A DNA stretch of 64,000 nt from Streptomyces sp. QL37 (GTDB lineage Bacteria; Actinomycetota; Actinomycetes; Streptomycetales; Streptomycetaceae). The position numbers were made by a program, and so were the translations under genes. The first letter of the stretch is position 1. Each line of letters starts with the position of its first letter. This document shows positions 35,205 to 42,627 of the stretch, piece after piece. The stretch covers positions 682,001 through 746,000 of the forward strand of contig NZ_PTJS01000001.1 in assembly GCF_002941025.1 (NCBI RefSeq), read 5' to 3'. The notes under the pieces are model-generated. The model made no database searches and was not told the origin of the DNA. It saw only the letters and a list, made by a program, of their open reading frames with translations.

Positions 35205-35759
35205 ATGTCACTCCCGCACGCGATCCTCACGGCCCTGCTCGAGAAGCCGTCGTCCGGTCTCGAACTGACGCGCAGGTTCGACCGGTCGATCGGCTACTTC
35301 TGGCCGTCCACGCACCAGCAGATCTACCGAGAGCTGGGAAAGCTGGAACAGGCCGGTCACATCCGGGTCCTGCCCGCCGCGCAGCCGGCCCGTGGGCAGA
35401 AGAAGGAGTACGAGGTGCTGCCCGCCGGCCGCGAGGCGCTGACGGCCTGGGTGTCGCTCCCCGAGGATCCGCGGCCGGTGCGCGATCCCCTGCTGCTGAG
35501 GATGCGGGCGGCCGCAGTCGTCGGCGCCCCGGGCCTGGCCGGGGAGCTGCGCAGGCACCTGCTGCTGCACCAGGAGCGGCTGGCGGAGTATCTGGAGATC
35601 GAGAAGCGGGACTTCCCTCCGGAGAGGACCACGGAGGAGGACCGGCTGCGCCGTCTGGTGCTGCGCGGGGGGATCGATCTGGAGACGTTCTGGACGGGCT
35701 GGCTGACCAATGCGATCGACGAGCTCGACGGCGCCTCTGGGGGCTGTCCGGCCGGCTGA
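35205..35759 (+). CDS. PadR family transcriptional regulator
   Basis: 184 residues. Residues 1-80 form the PadR winged helix (SLPHAILTALLEKPSSGLEL, HQQIYRELGKLEQAGHI, KKEYEVLPAGREAL); the rest is the helical dimerisation domain. I chose ATG 35205; another ATG three codons upstream is possible. TAGGAT (35192-35197) could be a -10 giving a leaderless message, or act as a weak ribosome site. It lies 33 bases after the flavoenzyme gene and probably controls it through the upstream palindrome. Confidence 0.88.
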   Translation: MSLPHAILTALLEKPSSGLELTRRFDRSIGYFWPSTHQQIYRELGKLEQAGHIRVLPAAQPARGQKKEYEVLPAGREALTAWVSLPEDPRPVRDPLLLRMRAAAVVGAPGLAGELRRHLLLHQERLAEYLEIEKRDFPPERTTEEDRLRRLVLRGGIDLETFWTGWLTNAIDELDGASGGCPAG

Positions 35760-35768
35760 CGGGCCGGC

Positions 35769-36755
35769 TCAGCCGGGCCCGCCCGCGCTGCCGACCGGTT
35801 CCGGGTGCAGTGTGAAGGGCTCGGCGGGGCGTGGCGCGGTGACGGACGGGCCGGTCATGACGACCCTCGACGGCGTCCTGGTGACGGCCGGGCCGGAGAC
35901 GGCCCCGGGCACCGGCACGTCCCCGGCAGTGCCCCTCGTCTGTGCGCGGCTGAGCAGGATCACTCCCTGGAAGGCGGCCACGGCGCCGATGAGCGCGGGG
36001 ATCAGGCCGAGTGCCCCGCCCTGGATGCGCTCGCCGAGCAGGATCAGGCCGATCGCGGCGGCGGCGACCGGGTTGGCGAGGGTGACCACGGCGAGCGGGG
36101 CGCCGAGGCCGCCCCGGTAGGCGGTCTGGGACAGCATCAGGCCGCCCAGCGCGAAGAAGGAGACGAGCACCGCCACGGTCACCAGCCGCCAGCTCAGCAG
36201 CGGACCCGAGTGGTCGGTCGCGGCGACCGTGAGGGTCTGGGTGAGGGCGGAGGCCACCCCGGAGGTGATGCCGGACGCGGCGGCGTGCCGGAGGCCGGGC
36301 CGGGTGCCCGGGCGGCTGAGCCCGGCGACGAGCGCCATGGTGACGGCCCCGACGCCCAGCGCCTCGGGGAGGCTCAGCGTGTCGTGCGGCGCGGCTCCGC
36401 CGGCGGCCAGGAGCAGCGCGGCGAGGCCGACGAGGGTGAGGAGCGTGCCCCGCCATTCGGTACGGCTGACCCGGCGGCCCGCCGAACGGGCGCCGAGCGG
36501 GACGGCGGCGACGAGCGTGAGCGCGCCGAGCGGCTGGACCAGGGTGAGCGGCCCGTACTTCAGCGCGGCGACGTGCAGCAGCGCCCCGCCGGCGTTCAGG
36601 CCGACCGCCGACCACCAGGCCCCGCGGCCCATCAGGCGCAGTGCCCCGGCGGAGGAGTCGGTCCGGCCCGCCAGCCGTGCCTGGGCCACCGCGGCGGTCG
36701 CGTAGGCGCCGGCGGAGACGAGGGAGAGCGCGACGGCTAGGAGGGTGGCGTTCAT
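35769..36755 (-). CDS. DMT/EamA-type membrane transporter
   Basis: 328 residues with about nine or ten hydrophobic segments, beginning with TLLAVALSLVSAGAYATAAV and including the AALKYGPLTLVQPLGALTLV block and GLGAPLAVVTLANPVAAAAIGLILLGE, typical of the drug/metabolite transporter superfamily. The C-terminal ~50 residues are Pro/Thr-rich and cytoplasmic. Substrate is unknown. ATG 36755 has GGAG upstream and overlaps the PAP2 stop as ATGA, so the two are translationally coupled. Expression is probably under the divergent TetR. Confidence 0.87.
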   Translation of the reverse strand: MNATLLAVALSLVSAGAYATAAVAQARLAGRTDSSAGALRLMGRGAWWSAVGLNAGGALLHVAALKYGPLTLVQPLGALTLVAAVPLGARSAGRRVSRTEWRGTLLTLVGLAALLLAAGGAAPHDTLSLPEALGVGAVTMALVAGLSRPGTRPGLRHAAASGITSGVASALTQTLTVAATDHSGPLLSWRLVTVAVLVSFFALGGLMLSQTAYRGGLGAPLAVVTLANPVAAAAIGLILLGERIQGGALGLIPALIGAVAAFQGVILLSRAQTRGTAGDVPVPGAVSGPAVTRTPSRVVMTGPSVTAPRPAEPFTLHPEPVGSAGGPG

Positions 36756-37564
36756 CGAGGCGCTCCGGATCGTGCGTACGCGGGGGACGCGTAGTTCTGG
36801 GCCGGGACGGTGCCCGGCCACGGCAGGTGCGTACGGACCGGCGTGCGCGGAAGCCTCAGCGCGGCGTACGCGACGGCGAGCAGGGCGGAGACCACGATCA
36901 CGTCGAGCCAGTAGTGGTTGGCGGTGCCCACGACGACGAACAGGGTGACCAGCGGGTGCAGCAGCCAGAGCAGGCTCCACCGGGAGCGTGTGGCGACGAT
37001 CAGCCCGACGGCGACCGCCAGGGCCCAGCCGAAGTGCAGTGAGGGCATGGCCGCGAACTGGTTGGCCATCGAGTCGGTCGAGGGCGTCTCCCCGTACACC
37101 GTCGGTCCGTAGACCTGCCCCGTGTCGACGAGGCCGGCCGCGTGCAGCATGCGCGGCGGGGCGAGCGGGAAGAGCAGGTGCAGGGCGAGCGCGGCGCCGG
37201 TGAGTGCGGCCAGGACGCGGCGCGACCAGACGTAGTGGCGCGGGCGGCGCCAGTACAGCCAGACCAGGAACGCCACCGTGGCCGGGAAGTGCACGGTCGC
37301 GTAGTAGGTGTTCGCCGCCTCGACGAGTGTGTCGCCGTGCAGCAGAACGCCTTGTACGGCTCCTTCGCCGGGAAGGCCGAGAGCCCTTTCGAAGCTCCAG
37401 ACGTGTCCGGCGTTGCGGAAGGCCTCCTCGACATGGCCGTTGGCGGCCTGACGGCCGAGCTTGTAGACGAGGAAGAGCCCGGCTATGAGAAGCAGCTCGC
37501 GGACGAGGGGCGGTCGGGCTGAGGCGTCCGGCTCCCGCTCCGCAGGCTCGCTGCGGGTGTGCAT
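36752..37564 (-). CDS. PAP2-superfamily phosphatase / inositol-phosphotransferase-like membrane protein
   Basis: 270 residues with about six membrane segments. Active-site motifs of the PAP2 group are visible: FPLAPPRML, then PSLHFGWALA (the PSGH equivalent), then GTANHYWLDV (the final His and Asp). This version (APPRM, PSLH, NHYWLDV) is the actinobacterial AUR1/IPT-like branch, which handles lipid phosphates or phosphoinositol. Start is ATG 37564 or GTG 37567, both near AAAGGGG. It is the first gene of a pair with the DMT transporter and diverges from TetR across a repeat operator. Confidence 0.88.
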   Translation of the reverse strand: MHTRSEPAEREPDASARPPLVRELLLIAGLFLVYKLGRQAANGHVEEAFRNAGHVWSFERALGLPGEGAVQGVLLHGDTLVEAANTYYATVHFPATVAFLVWLYWRRPRHYVWSRRVLAALTGAALALHLLFPLAPPRMLHAAGLVDTGQVYGPTVYGETPSTDSMANQFAAMPSLHFGWALAVAVGLIVATRSRWSLLWLLHPLVTLFVVVGTANHYWLDVIVVSALLAVAYAALRLPRTPVRTHLPWPGTVPAQNYASPAYARSGAPR

Positions 37565-37623
37565 CACCCGTGCCCCTTTGCTGACGGTGCGCTGTCACGA
37601 CGTCGGCATGGCCAGTCCATGCC

Positions 37624-37693
37624 GTATCGATACGCCAGTGTACCGATACGTCGGCGTATCGGTACACGTGCGTATCGGTACACTGGCGTATCG
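37624..37693. promoter_or_regulatory. Nested repeat operator between PAP2/DMT and TetR
   Basis: A perfect 23-bp inverted repeat occupies 37628-37650 and 37671-37693. Each arm ends in the unit CGTATCGGTACAC or its complement, and a third copy of that unit lies in the spacer (37655-37667), 16 bp from the right-hand copy at 37671-37683. GTATCGATAC (37624-37633) is a further perfect palindrome at the left edge. It fills the divergent promoter region of the PAP2/DMT pair and the TetR gene. Confidence 0.85.
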
Positions 37694-37730
37694 AGGGTCC
37701 CCAGCCGCAGAGTCGCAGAGAGGGAAGCAG

Positions 37731-38375
37731 ATGCCGTCGCCCGGTTCAGCACAGGAGTCCGTACCCGCGTCACGCCGGTCGAAGATCACGCCGGAACGGG
37801 CCCAGGAGCTCTACACCGCCGTACTGGAACTCCTGCGGGAGAGCGGCTACGACTCGCTGACGATGGAGGGCGTCGCCTCGCGCACCCGGTGCGGGAAGTC
37901 CACGCTGTACCGCCAGTGGGGATCCAAGCCGGAGCTGGTGGTCGCCGCGTTGCACGGCACCCGCAGGACACTGTTCTCGGACATCGACACCGGCAGCCTG
38001 GCCGGCGACCTTCGCGCGACGGCACGGGTGGTGGACGCCGCTTCGGGCCAGGACACGGCGTTGATGCACGCACTCAGTCACGCCGCACTGCAGAATCCCG
38101 ACCTGCTCTGCGCGATGCGCTCCACCCTGATCGCTCCGGCCATCACCGCGATCGACGCGATGGTGGAGCGCGCCGTCGCACGCGGCGAGATCGACGCCGA
38201 CAACCCCGCCGCGGACTACGTGGCCGCCCAGGTGCTCGGGATCATGCGCGCCCGGCCGCTCCTGGAGGGCCGGTACGCGGACGACGCCTTCCTGACCCGC
38301 TTCATCGAGTGCGCCGTACTTCCGGCACTCGGACTCCCCGCCTCCCCGCCCGCTCCTCAGGGAAGCGGGACCTGA
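37731..38375 (+). CDS. TetR family regulator
   Basis: 214 residues. The HTH lies at about residues 36-58 (MEGVASRTRCGKSTLYRQWGSKPE). The C-terminal domain matches the TetR_C_16-like actinobacterial type (LIAPAITAIDAMVERAVARGEID). ATG 37731 follows AGAGGGAAG. It is divergent from the PAP2/DMT pair across a 23-bp inverted repeat with a third internal copy, so it most likely represses that pair and itself. Two hairpins follow its stop. Confidence 0.9.
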   Translation: MPSPGSAQESVPASRRSKITPERAQELYTAVLELLRESGYDSLTMEGVASRTRCGKSTLYRQWGSKPELVVAALHGTRRTLFSDIDTGSLAGDLRATARVVDAASGQDTALMHALSHAALQNPDLLCAMRSTLIAPAITAIDAMVERAVARGEIDADNPAADYVAAQVLGIMRARPLLEGRYADDAFLTRFIECAVLPALGLPASPPAPQGSGT

Positions 38376-38380
38376 TGAAC

Positions 38381-38415
38381 GTGGACCGTCGCCCGAGCGG
38401 ATGACGACGGTCCAC
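38381..38415 (+). terminator. Hairpin after the TetR gene
   Basis: GTGGACCGTC (38381-38390) pairs perfectly with GACGGTCCAC (38406-38415) around a 15-base loop, five bases past the TetR stop codon. Confidence 0.55.
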
Positions 38416-38457
38416 CCGCGCGCCGCACCGTGGGGACGGGGTCGGCGGCGCACCACC

Positions 38458-38495
38458 GGCCGGCCGGTGGTCTCCGAGGAGCCCACCGGCCGGCC
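38458..38495 (+). terminator. Second, stronger hairpin with T-rich tail
   Basis: GGCCGGCCGGTGG (38458-38470) pairs with CCACCGGCCGGCC (38483-38495), 13 bp with a 12-base loop, followed by GTTTCGT. The left arm is also part of an 18-bp self-palindrome (38453-38470). It would shield the SPFH gene from TetR transcription. Confidence 0.65.
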
Positions 38496-38525
38496 GTTTC
38501 GTATCCACCCCCCCTTCTCGTCCAC

Positions 38526-38555
38526 TTGACGATATCCTCTGGACTCGTTATCGTC
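38526..38555 (+). promoter_or_regulatory. Candidate promoter/operator of the SPFH gene
   Basis: GACGATA (38528-38534) and TATCGTC (38549-38555) form an inverted repeat. They overlap a plausible promoter, TTGACG (38526-38531), 17 bases, TATCGT (38549-38554), 30 bases before the SPFH start. Confidence 0.4.
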
Positions 38556-38583
38556 GTCATGACGAGAAAGAGGGGGTCCCGAG

Positions 38584-39597
38584 ATGGCCGACATCACCCG
38601 GCGCTTCGGCTGGCGCCACCTGCGCTCCGCGCCCACCGCCCACATCCGCCACCACAAGCGCGGCACGCTCACCCACGACGGCCCCGGACTGAGCTTCTGG
38701 TACCGCTCGCTCTCCGCGGCGCTCTCCGAGGTCCCGGTCGACGACCGTGAGCTGGCGATGGCGTTCCACGCCCGTACGGCCGACTTCCAGGACGTCACCG
38801 TGCAGGCGACGGTGACCTACCGGATCAGCGACCCCGCCGAGGCGGCCGCCCGGCTCGACTTCTCGGTGGACCCCGACACCGGGATCTGGCGCGGTGCGCC
38901 CCTGGAGCAGATCGCCACCCTGCTCACCGGGACGGCGCAGGAGCACACCCTGGACGTCCTGGCCCGCACCCCTCTCGCCACCGCCCTCGTGGACGGGGTC
39001 GCCGCCGTGCGGGAGAGGGTCGCCGCCGGGCTCGCCGCCGAACCCCGGCTGCCCGCCACGGGCATCGACGTGGTCGCCGTGCGCGTCGTCGCCATCCGCC
39101 CCGAGGCGGAGGTCGAACGCGCCCTGCGCACCCCGGCCAGGGAGCAGATCCAGCAGGAGGCGGACCGGTCGGTGTACGAGCGCCGGGCGGTCGCGGTCGA
39201 GCGCGAGCGCACCATCGCCGAGAACGAACTCGCCAGCAAGATCGAGCTCGCGCGCCGCGAGGAGCAGCTGGTCGACCAGCGCGGCATCAACGCCCGCCGG
39301 GAGGCCGAGGAGCAGTCGGCCGCCGACGGAGTGCGTACGGCCGCCGAGGCCGCCCGGACCGTGCGCCTGGCACGCGCGGAGGCGGAGGCCGCCCGCGACG
39401 TCGGGGCGGCGCGCGCCGAGGCTCAGGCCGCCTGGCTCAGGGCGCACGCGGACGTCGACCCCGGCACACTGCACGCCCTGGCCGCGACGCGGCTGGCCGA
39501 GAATCTCCCGCGCATCGACAGCCTCACCCTCTCCCCCGACGTCCTGACCGGTCTGCTCGCCAGGCTCGGCCGCCCGGAGCCGGAGGCGCGGGCGTGA
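38584..39597 (+). CDS. SPFH/band-7 domain protein
   Basis: 337 residues. About 20-200 is an SPFH (stomatin/prohibitin/flotillin) domain: DVTVQATVTYRISDPAEAA and GIDVVAVRVVAIRPEAEVERAL are the recognisable strands and helix. About 195-290 is a long Ala/Glu/Arg coiled coil (AREQIQQEADRSVYERRAVAVERERTIAENELA). There is no clear N-terminal membrane anchor, unlike typical stomatins, so membrane association would need palmitate-like or peripheral contacts. It overlaps the NAD-kinase-like gene by GTGA, showing tight coupling. SPFH proteins scaffold membrane microdomains; the partner here is unusual. The ribosome site is GAGGGGG, about ten bases upstream. Confidence 0.88.
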   Translation: MADITRRFGWRHLRSAPTAHIRHHKRGTLTHDGPGLSFWYRSLSAALSEVPVDDRELAMAFHARTADFQDVTVQATVTYRISDPAEAAARLDFSVDPDTGIWRGAPLEQIATLLTGTAQEHTLDVLARTPLATALVDGVAAVRERVAAGLAAEPRLPATGIDVVAVRVVAIRPEAEVERALRTPAREQIQQEADRSVYERRAVAVERERTIAENELASKIELARREEQLVDQRGINARREAEEQSAADGVRTAAEAARTVRLARAEAEAARDVGAARAEAQAAWLRAHADVDPGTLHALAATRLAENLPRIDSLTLSPDVLTGLLARLGRPEPEARA

Positions 39598-40493
39598 GCC
39601 TGGCCCCGCGGGCGGTGCTGGTGCACCGGACGACGGAGTACGAGGAGTTGCTGGCCCGGCACGGGACGCACGGGCAGGCCGCGTTCGTGCTCGCCGGACG
39701 CGGCCGGTCGCTCGACGAGGTGGCCGAGCGGCACCGGCGCCACGAGCAGGCGCTCACCGAGGTAGCGGCGGCCCTGCCGCTGCGGTGGCGCCGGACCCGG
39801 GTGGAACGGGCGGACCTCGACCGCTTCCTCTTCGGCCCCGAGGACGTGGTCGTCGTGGTCGGACAGGACGGCCTGGTCGCCAACGCCGCGAAGTACCTGT
39901 CCGGGCAGCCCGTGGTGGGCATCGACACCGATCCGGGCCGCAACCCCGGAGTTCTCGTGCGCCATCGGGCCCGTGACACGGCGGCACTGTGCCGGGCCGC
40001 CGCGTCACCCGGTGGACGGGTGGACGCCCTCACGATGACCGAGGCCGTCGCCGACGACACCCAGCGTTTGCTCGCCCTCAACGAGATCTACCTCGGACCG
40101 CCCGGCCATCAGACCGCCCGCTACCGCATCGGCCCCGACGGCGCCTCGCCCGCCGGCGAGTCACAGGCGTCCTCGGGCGTGCTGGTGGGCACCGGCACGG
40201 GCTCGACCGGCTGGCTGCGCTCGCTCTGGCTGGAGCGCGGCAGCCCCCTGCGGCTGCCGGCCCCCTCCGACCCGCGACTGGTCTGGTTCGTGCGGGAGGC
40301 CTGGCCGTCACCGGCCACCGGCACCTCGATGACCGCGGGCGAACTGGGGCACGGGGACGGCCTCAGGATCACCGTCGAGTCGGACCGCATGGTGGTGTTC
40401 GGCGACGGGATGGAGTCCGACGCACTGGAGCTGACGTGGGGCCAGTCCGTCCGGCTCGGTGTCGCCGGCACCACACTCAATCTGGTGGCGTGA
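39594..40493 (+). CDS. NAD-kinase-fold protein, divergent
   Basis: 299 residues. The ATP-NAD kinase fold is recognisable from VVVVVGQDGLVANAAKYL (replacing the classical GGDGTxLxxA), VVGIDTDPGRNPGVLV, NEIYLG and GTGTGSTGWLRSLW (matching the S-T-G-S-T-A motif). The central Asp of GQDG and the Thr/Ser loop remain, but the second Gly of GGDG is replaced by Gln. It could be an active NAD(H) kinase of a divergent branch or a nucleotide-binding regulator. It starts at a GTG overlapping the SPFH stop (GTGA), so the two proteins are made together. I know no characterised example. Confidence 0.85.
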   Translation: MSLAPRAVLVHRTTEYEELLARHGTHGQAAFVLAGRGRSLDEVAERHRRHEQALTEVAAALPLRWRRTRVERADLDRFLFGPEDVVVVVGQDGLVANAAKYLSGQPVVGIDTDPGRNPGVLVRHRARDTAALCRAAASPGGRVDALTMTEAVADDTQRLLALNEIYLGPPGHQTARYRIGPDGASPAGESQASSGVLVGTGTGSTGWLRSLWLERGSPLRLPAPSDPRLVWFVREAWPSPATGTSMTAGELGHGDGLRITVESDRMVVFGDGMESDALELTWGQSVRLGVAGTTLNLVA

Positions 40494-40580
40494 TCGCCGT
40501 GTGAGGATGAGGAGGACCGCGTCACCCGTGACCGATCAGTGGGGGCGGACGCGACCGACCAGTTGGGGGCAGAGCAGCGT

Positions 40581-41081
40581 ATGACCAGCGATTCCGTGAA
40601 CGTCCCGGCCCGGAACTCCCGTCCTCCGCTCGCCCAGGCCGCCTTCGGCGTGGGTGTCGTCGTGCAGGACGCGGCCGGCAGGATCCTGCTGGGGAGACAC
40701 CGCGGCGGCACGTGGGAGCTGCCCGGCGGCAAGATCGACCCGACCCACGAGTCGGTCGCGGAGGCCGCCGCCCGCGAACTGCGCGAGGAGACGGGACTGC
40801 GGGTGTCCGTGGACGCCGTCACCGTCTTCGCGATGGTGCACGACGTGGCGGGCGGCATCAACAGGATCAGCATGGCCGCGCTGGTGAGGGTGGACACCGC
40901 GGTCCCGCAGGTCACCGAGCCGCATCTCGTCGGCGAATGGCGGTGGACCGACCCCGAGGAACTGCCGGGCCCCCTGTTCGACCCTTCGGCGCAGATCCTG
41001 GCCGTGTGGCGCCCGGATCTCGCCGTCGAGCATCCGGCGGCCCACCACCTGCGGGTCACACCGCCCCAGGATCAGGCCTAG
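40581..41081 (+). CDS. NUDIX hydrolase
   Basis: 166 residues. The Nudix box is complete: GGKIDPTHESVAEAAARELREETGL, with the REUxEE core that binds Mg2+. FGVGVVVQDAAGRILLGRHRGGTWELPGG precedes it and WRWTDPEELP follows, as in MutT/ADP-ribose-type hydrolases. The exact nucleotide substrate is unknown. I chose ATG 40581 although its ribosome site is weak; a GTG 14 codons upstream is possible. It lies 88 bases after the NAD-kinase-like gene and could share its transcript, which would suit a nucleotide-metabolism unit. Confidence 0.9.
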   Translation: MTSDSVNVPARNSRPPLAQAAFGVGVVVQDAAGRILLGRHRGGTWELPGGKIDPTHESVAEAAARELREETGLRVSVDAVTVFAMVHDVAGGINRISMAALVRVDTAVPQVTEPHLVGEWRWTDPEELPGPLFDPSAQILAVWRPDLAVEHPAAHHLRVTPPQDQA

Positions 41082-41094
41082 AGCAGATAAACAT

Positions 41095-41124
41095 TTGCCT
41101 AGGCCTCATAGGCAGAGTTAGCGT
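41095..41124 (+). promoter_or_regulatory. Candidate promoter of the leaderless FBP gene
   Basis: TTGCCT (41095-41100), 18 bases, TAGCGT (41119-41124); the ATG begins eight bases past the -10. TGCCTA (41096-41101) and TAGGCA (41109-41114) form an inverted repeat over the spacer that could be an operator. Confidence 0.5.
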
Positions 41125-41131
41125 CGAATCC

Positions 41132-41626
41132 ATGAGAGCCGTCAATGAGCAGGACATCCGCGCGTCGTTCGTCAACTGTTCCAAGGGGGAGGCGAAGCGC
41201 CTGCCGCTCCCCCGCGACCTCGACGAGCGCCGCTGGGACGACCTGGACTTCCTCGGCTGGCGCGACCTCTCGGCTCCGGACCGGAGCTACATCGTCACGG
41301 AGCTGCGCGGCGAGCTCACCGGCATCACGCTCCGTTTCCCGTCCCAGCAGCGCGGCTTCCTGCACCGCAGCATGTGCTCGGTCTGCCTGACCACACACCC
41401 GGGCAGCGGGGTCTCGCTGATGACCGCCCGGAAGCGGGGACAGTCGGGCAGGGACGGCAATTCGGTGGGCATCTACCTCTGCACCGACCTCGACTGCTCG
41501 CTGTACGTACGCGGCAGGAAGACGCCGGCTCCCGGCGGCCGCTTCGAGGAGTCGCTCACCGTCGACCAGCAGATCGAGCGGACGAGGAACAAGCTCACCG
41601 CGTTCCTGGACCTGCTCGCCGCCTGA
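41132..41626 (+). CDS. FBP domain protein (zinc-finger-like, elongation-factor-G-binding relative)
   Basis: 164 residues. It matches the FBP (fibronectin-binding/EF-G-binding-like) family of actinobacteria: N-terminal EQDIRASFVNCSKGEAKRL, then the four-Cys treble-clef-like zinc site CSVC (about residues 81-84) and CTDLDC (about 120-125), and a conserved QIERTRNKLTAFL C-terminus. Relatives of the FusB type bind EF-G and release it from the ribosome; whether this protein does so is unknown. No Shine-Dalgarno site is present, and a promoter places the transcript start at the ATG, so it is probably leaderless. Confidence 0.85.
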   Translation: MRAVNEQDIRASFVNCSKGEAKRLPLPRDLDERRWDDLDFLGWRDLSAPDRSYIVTELRGELTGITLRFPSQQRGFLHRSMCSVCLTTHPGSGVSLMTARKRGQSGRDGNSVGIYLCTDLDCSLYVRGRKTPAPGGRFEESLTVDQQIERTRNKLTAFLDLLAA

Positions 41627-41677
41627 CCGGACAGGCCGGCCCCGGCCCGGCCCGGTCACGCGCACCGGACCGGCGAC

Positions 41678-41760
41678 GGGGCCTCCCGATCAGCCGAGGC
41701 GGACTCAGCCGGGGCGGACCGACGCCGGGGCCTCCCGGTCAGCCGAGGCGGACCGGCGCC
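41678..41760. repeat. Degenerate tandem duplications at the end of the GntR gene
   Basis: GGGGCCTCCCG-A/G-TCAGCCGAGGCGGAC occurs at 41678-41704 and 41727-41753 with one mismatch, plus a partial third version (TCAGCCGGGGCGGACC) at 41705-41720. The right-hand copy contains the GntR stop codon and last codons; the left-hand copies lie in the 3' flank. It appears that the gene's end was duplicated by slippage. Confidence 0.75.
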
Positions 41761-42407
41761 GGGGTCTCCCGAAGCGCCACGATGACACTCTCGACATGCG
41801 CCCGCGCGGCGGCCTCGGCCGCCTCCGGGTCGCCGGCCAGGACCGCGTCGATGATCGCCAGGTGCTGCGGCAGCGACTGCGCCGGACGCCCGGGGCGCAG
41901 CGCGAGGCGGAACTGGTAGCGCACCATCTGGCCGTTCATACGGTCGAGCAGGGCCTGGGCGACCTTCTGGCCGCCGGCCTCGCCGATGCACTCGTGCAGC
42001 CTGCGGTTCAGTACCGAGTAGGCATCCGGGTCACCCTGCTCGACAGCCCGACTCATGGCCGACCCGATGCCCTTCAACTCCTGGCGCACCTCGTCCGAGG
42101 CGTACTCCGCCGCCCGCCTGGCGCACAGGCCCTCCAGCAGGGCCCGGCACTCGGTGATCTGGATCGCCTCCTCGACGGAGATCACCCGCACCCGCGCGCC
42201 GCGCCGCGGGATCAGCTCCACCAGGCCCTCGGCCGCCAGGTCCTGCAGCGCCTCCCGCACCGAGCTCCGCGTCGCGCGGAAGACCTCGGACAACTCCTGC
42301 TCGACCAGGCGCTGTCCCGGCACCATGTCGCCTGCCGCGAGCGCTTCCCGGATACCGCTGGAGACCGCGCTCCGGCCCGTCCGGCCGGTGGCCTGATTCG
42401 CCGTCAC
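41739..42407 (-). CDS. GntR (FadR-type, FCD domain) regulator
   Basis: 222 residues from the chosen GTG at 42407. The winged helix is at about 15-80 (SGIREALAAGDMVPGQRLVEQELSEVF, SSVREALQDLAAEGLVELIPRRGARV) and the FCD ligand-binding domain at about 90-215 with its metal-site His residues (LHECIGEAGG, PQHLAIIDAVLAGD, AAARAHVESVI). The start is uncertain, since GGAGG is only two bases from this GTG and ATG codons 10 and 21 codons upstream are also in frame. It is divergent from the LigJ-LigI-MFS operon and probably represses it, with a pathway intermediate as inducer. Confidence 0.88.
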   Translation of the reverse strand: MTANQATGRTGRSAVSSGIREALAAGDMVPGQRLVEQELSEVFRATRSSVREALQDLAAEGLVELIPRRGARVRVISVEEAIQITECRALLEGLCARRAAEYASDEVRQELKGIGSAMSRAVEQGDPDAYSVLNRRLHECIGEAGGQKVAQALLDRMNGQMVRYQFRLALRPGRPAQSLPQHLAIIDAVLAGDPEAAEAAARAHVESVIVALRETPAPVRLG

Positions 42408-42479
42408 CCCTCCGCCTTCCTCACATCGTCGGGACATCCTCGCCGCCGCGTGCGGCGCACGCGGGGACATTCAGTGATG

Positions 42480-42517
42480 ATGCCTGAAACTTTCTCGTCA
42501 GGCATATTGTCAACAAT
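42480..42517. promoter_or_regulatory. GntR-type operator in the divergent promoter
   Basis: ATGCCTGA (42480-42487) and TCAGGCAT (42498-42505) form an inverted repeat, directly followed by ATTGT-CA-ACAAT (42506-42517). The latter matches the TTGTnnACAA style of FadR-subfamily GntR sites. It lies between the GntR gene and the amidohydrolase operon. Confidence 0.6.
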
Positions 42518-42627
42518 TTCATCGACGGTTACGGTGGCGTGAACAACCGGGCAGGACGTGTCGGCGAGGAGCCCTCCGGCTGCGTACCCGCCGGCACCAC
42601 ACGCAGGCACTTCGAAGAGGAACCGCG

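Noticed and set aside
35769..37667. Fusion of the PAP2 and DMT genes into one 630-codon protein
   Set aside because: The long frame reads the PAP2 gene out of frame; both proteins have clear separate starts and an ATGA overlap.
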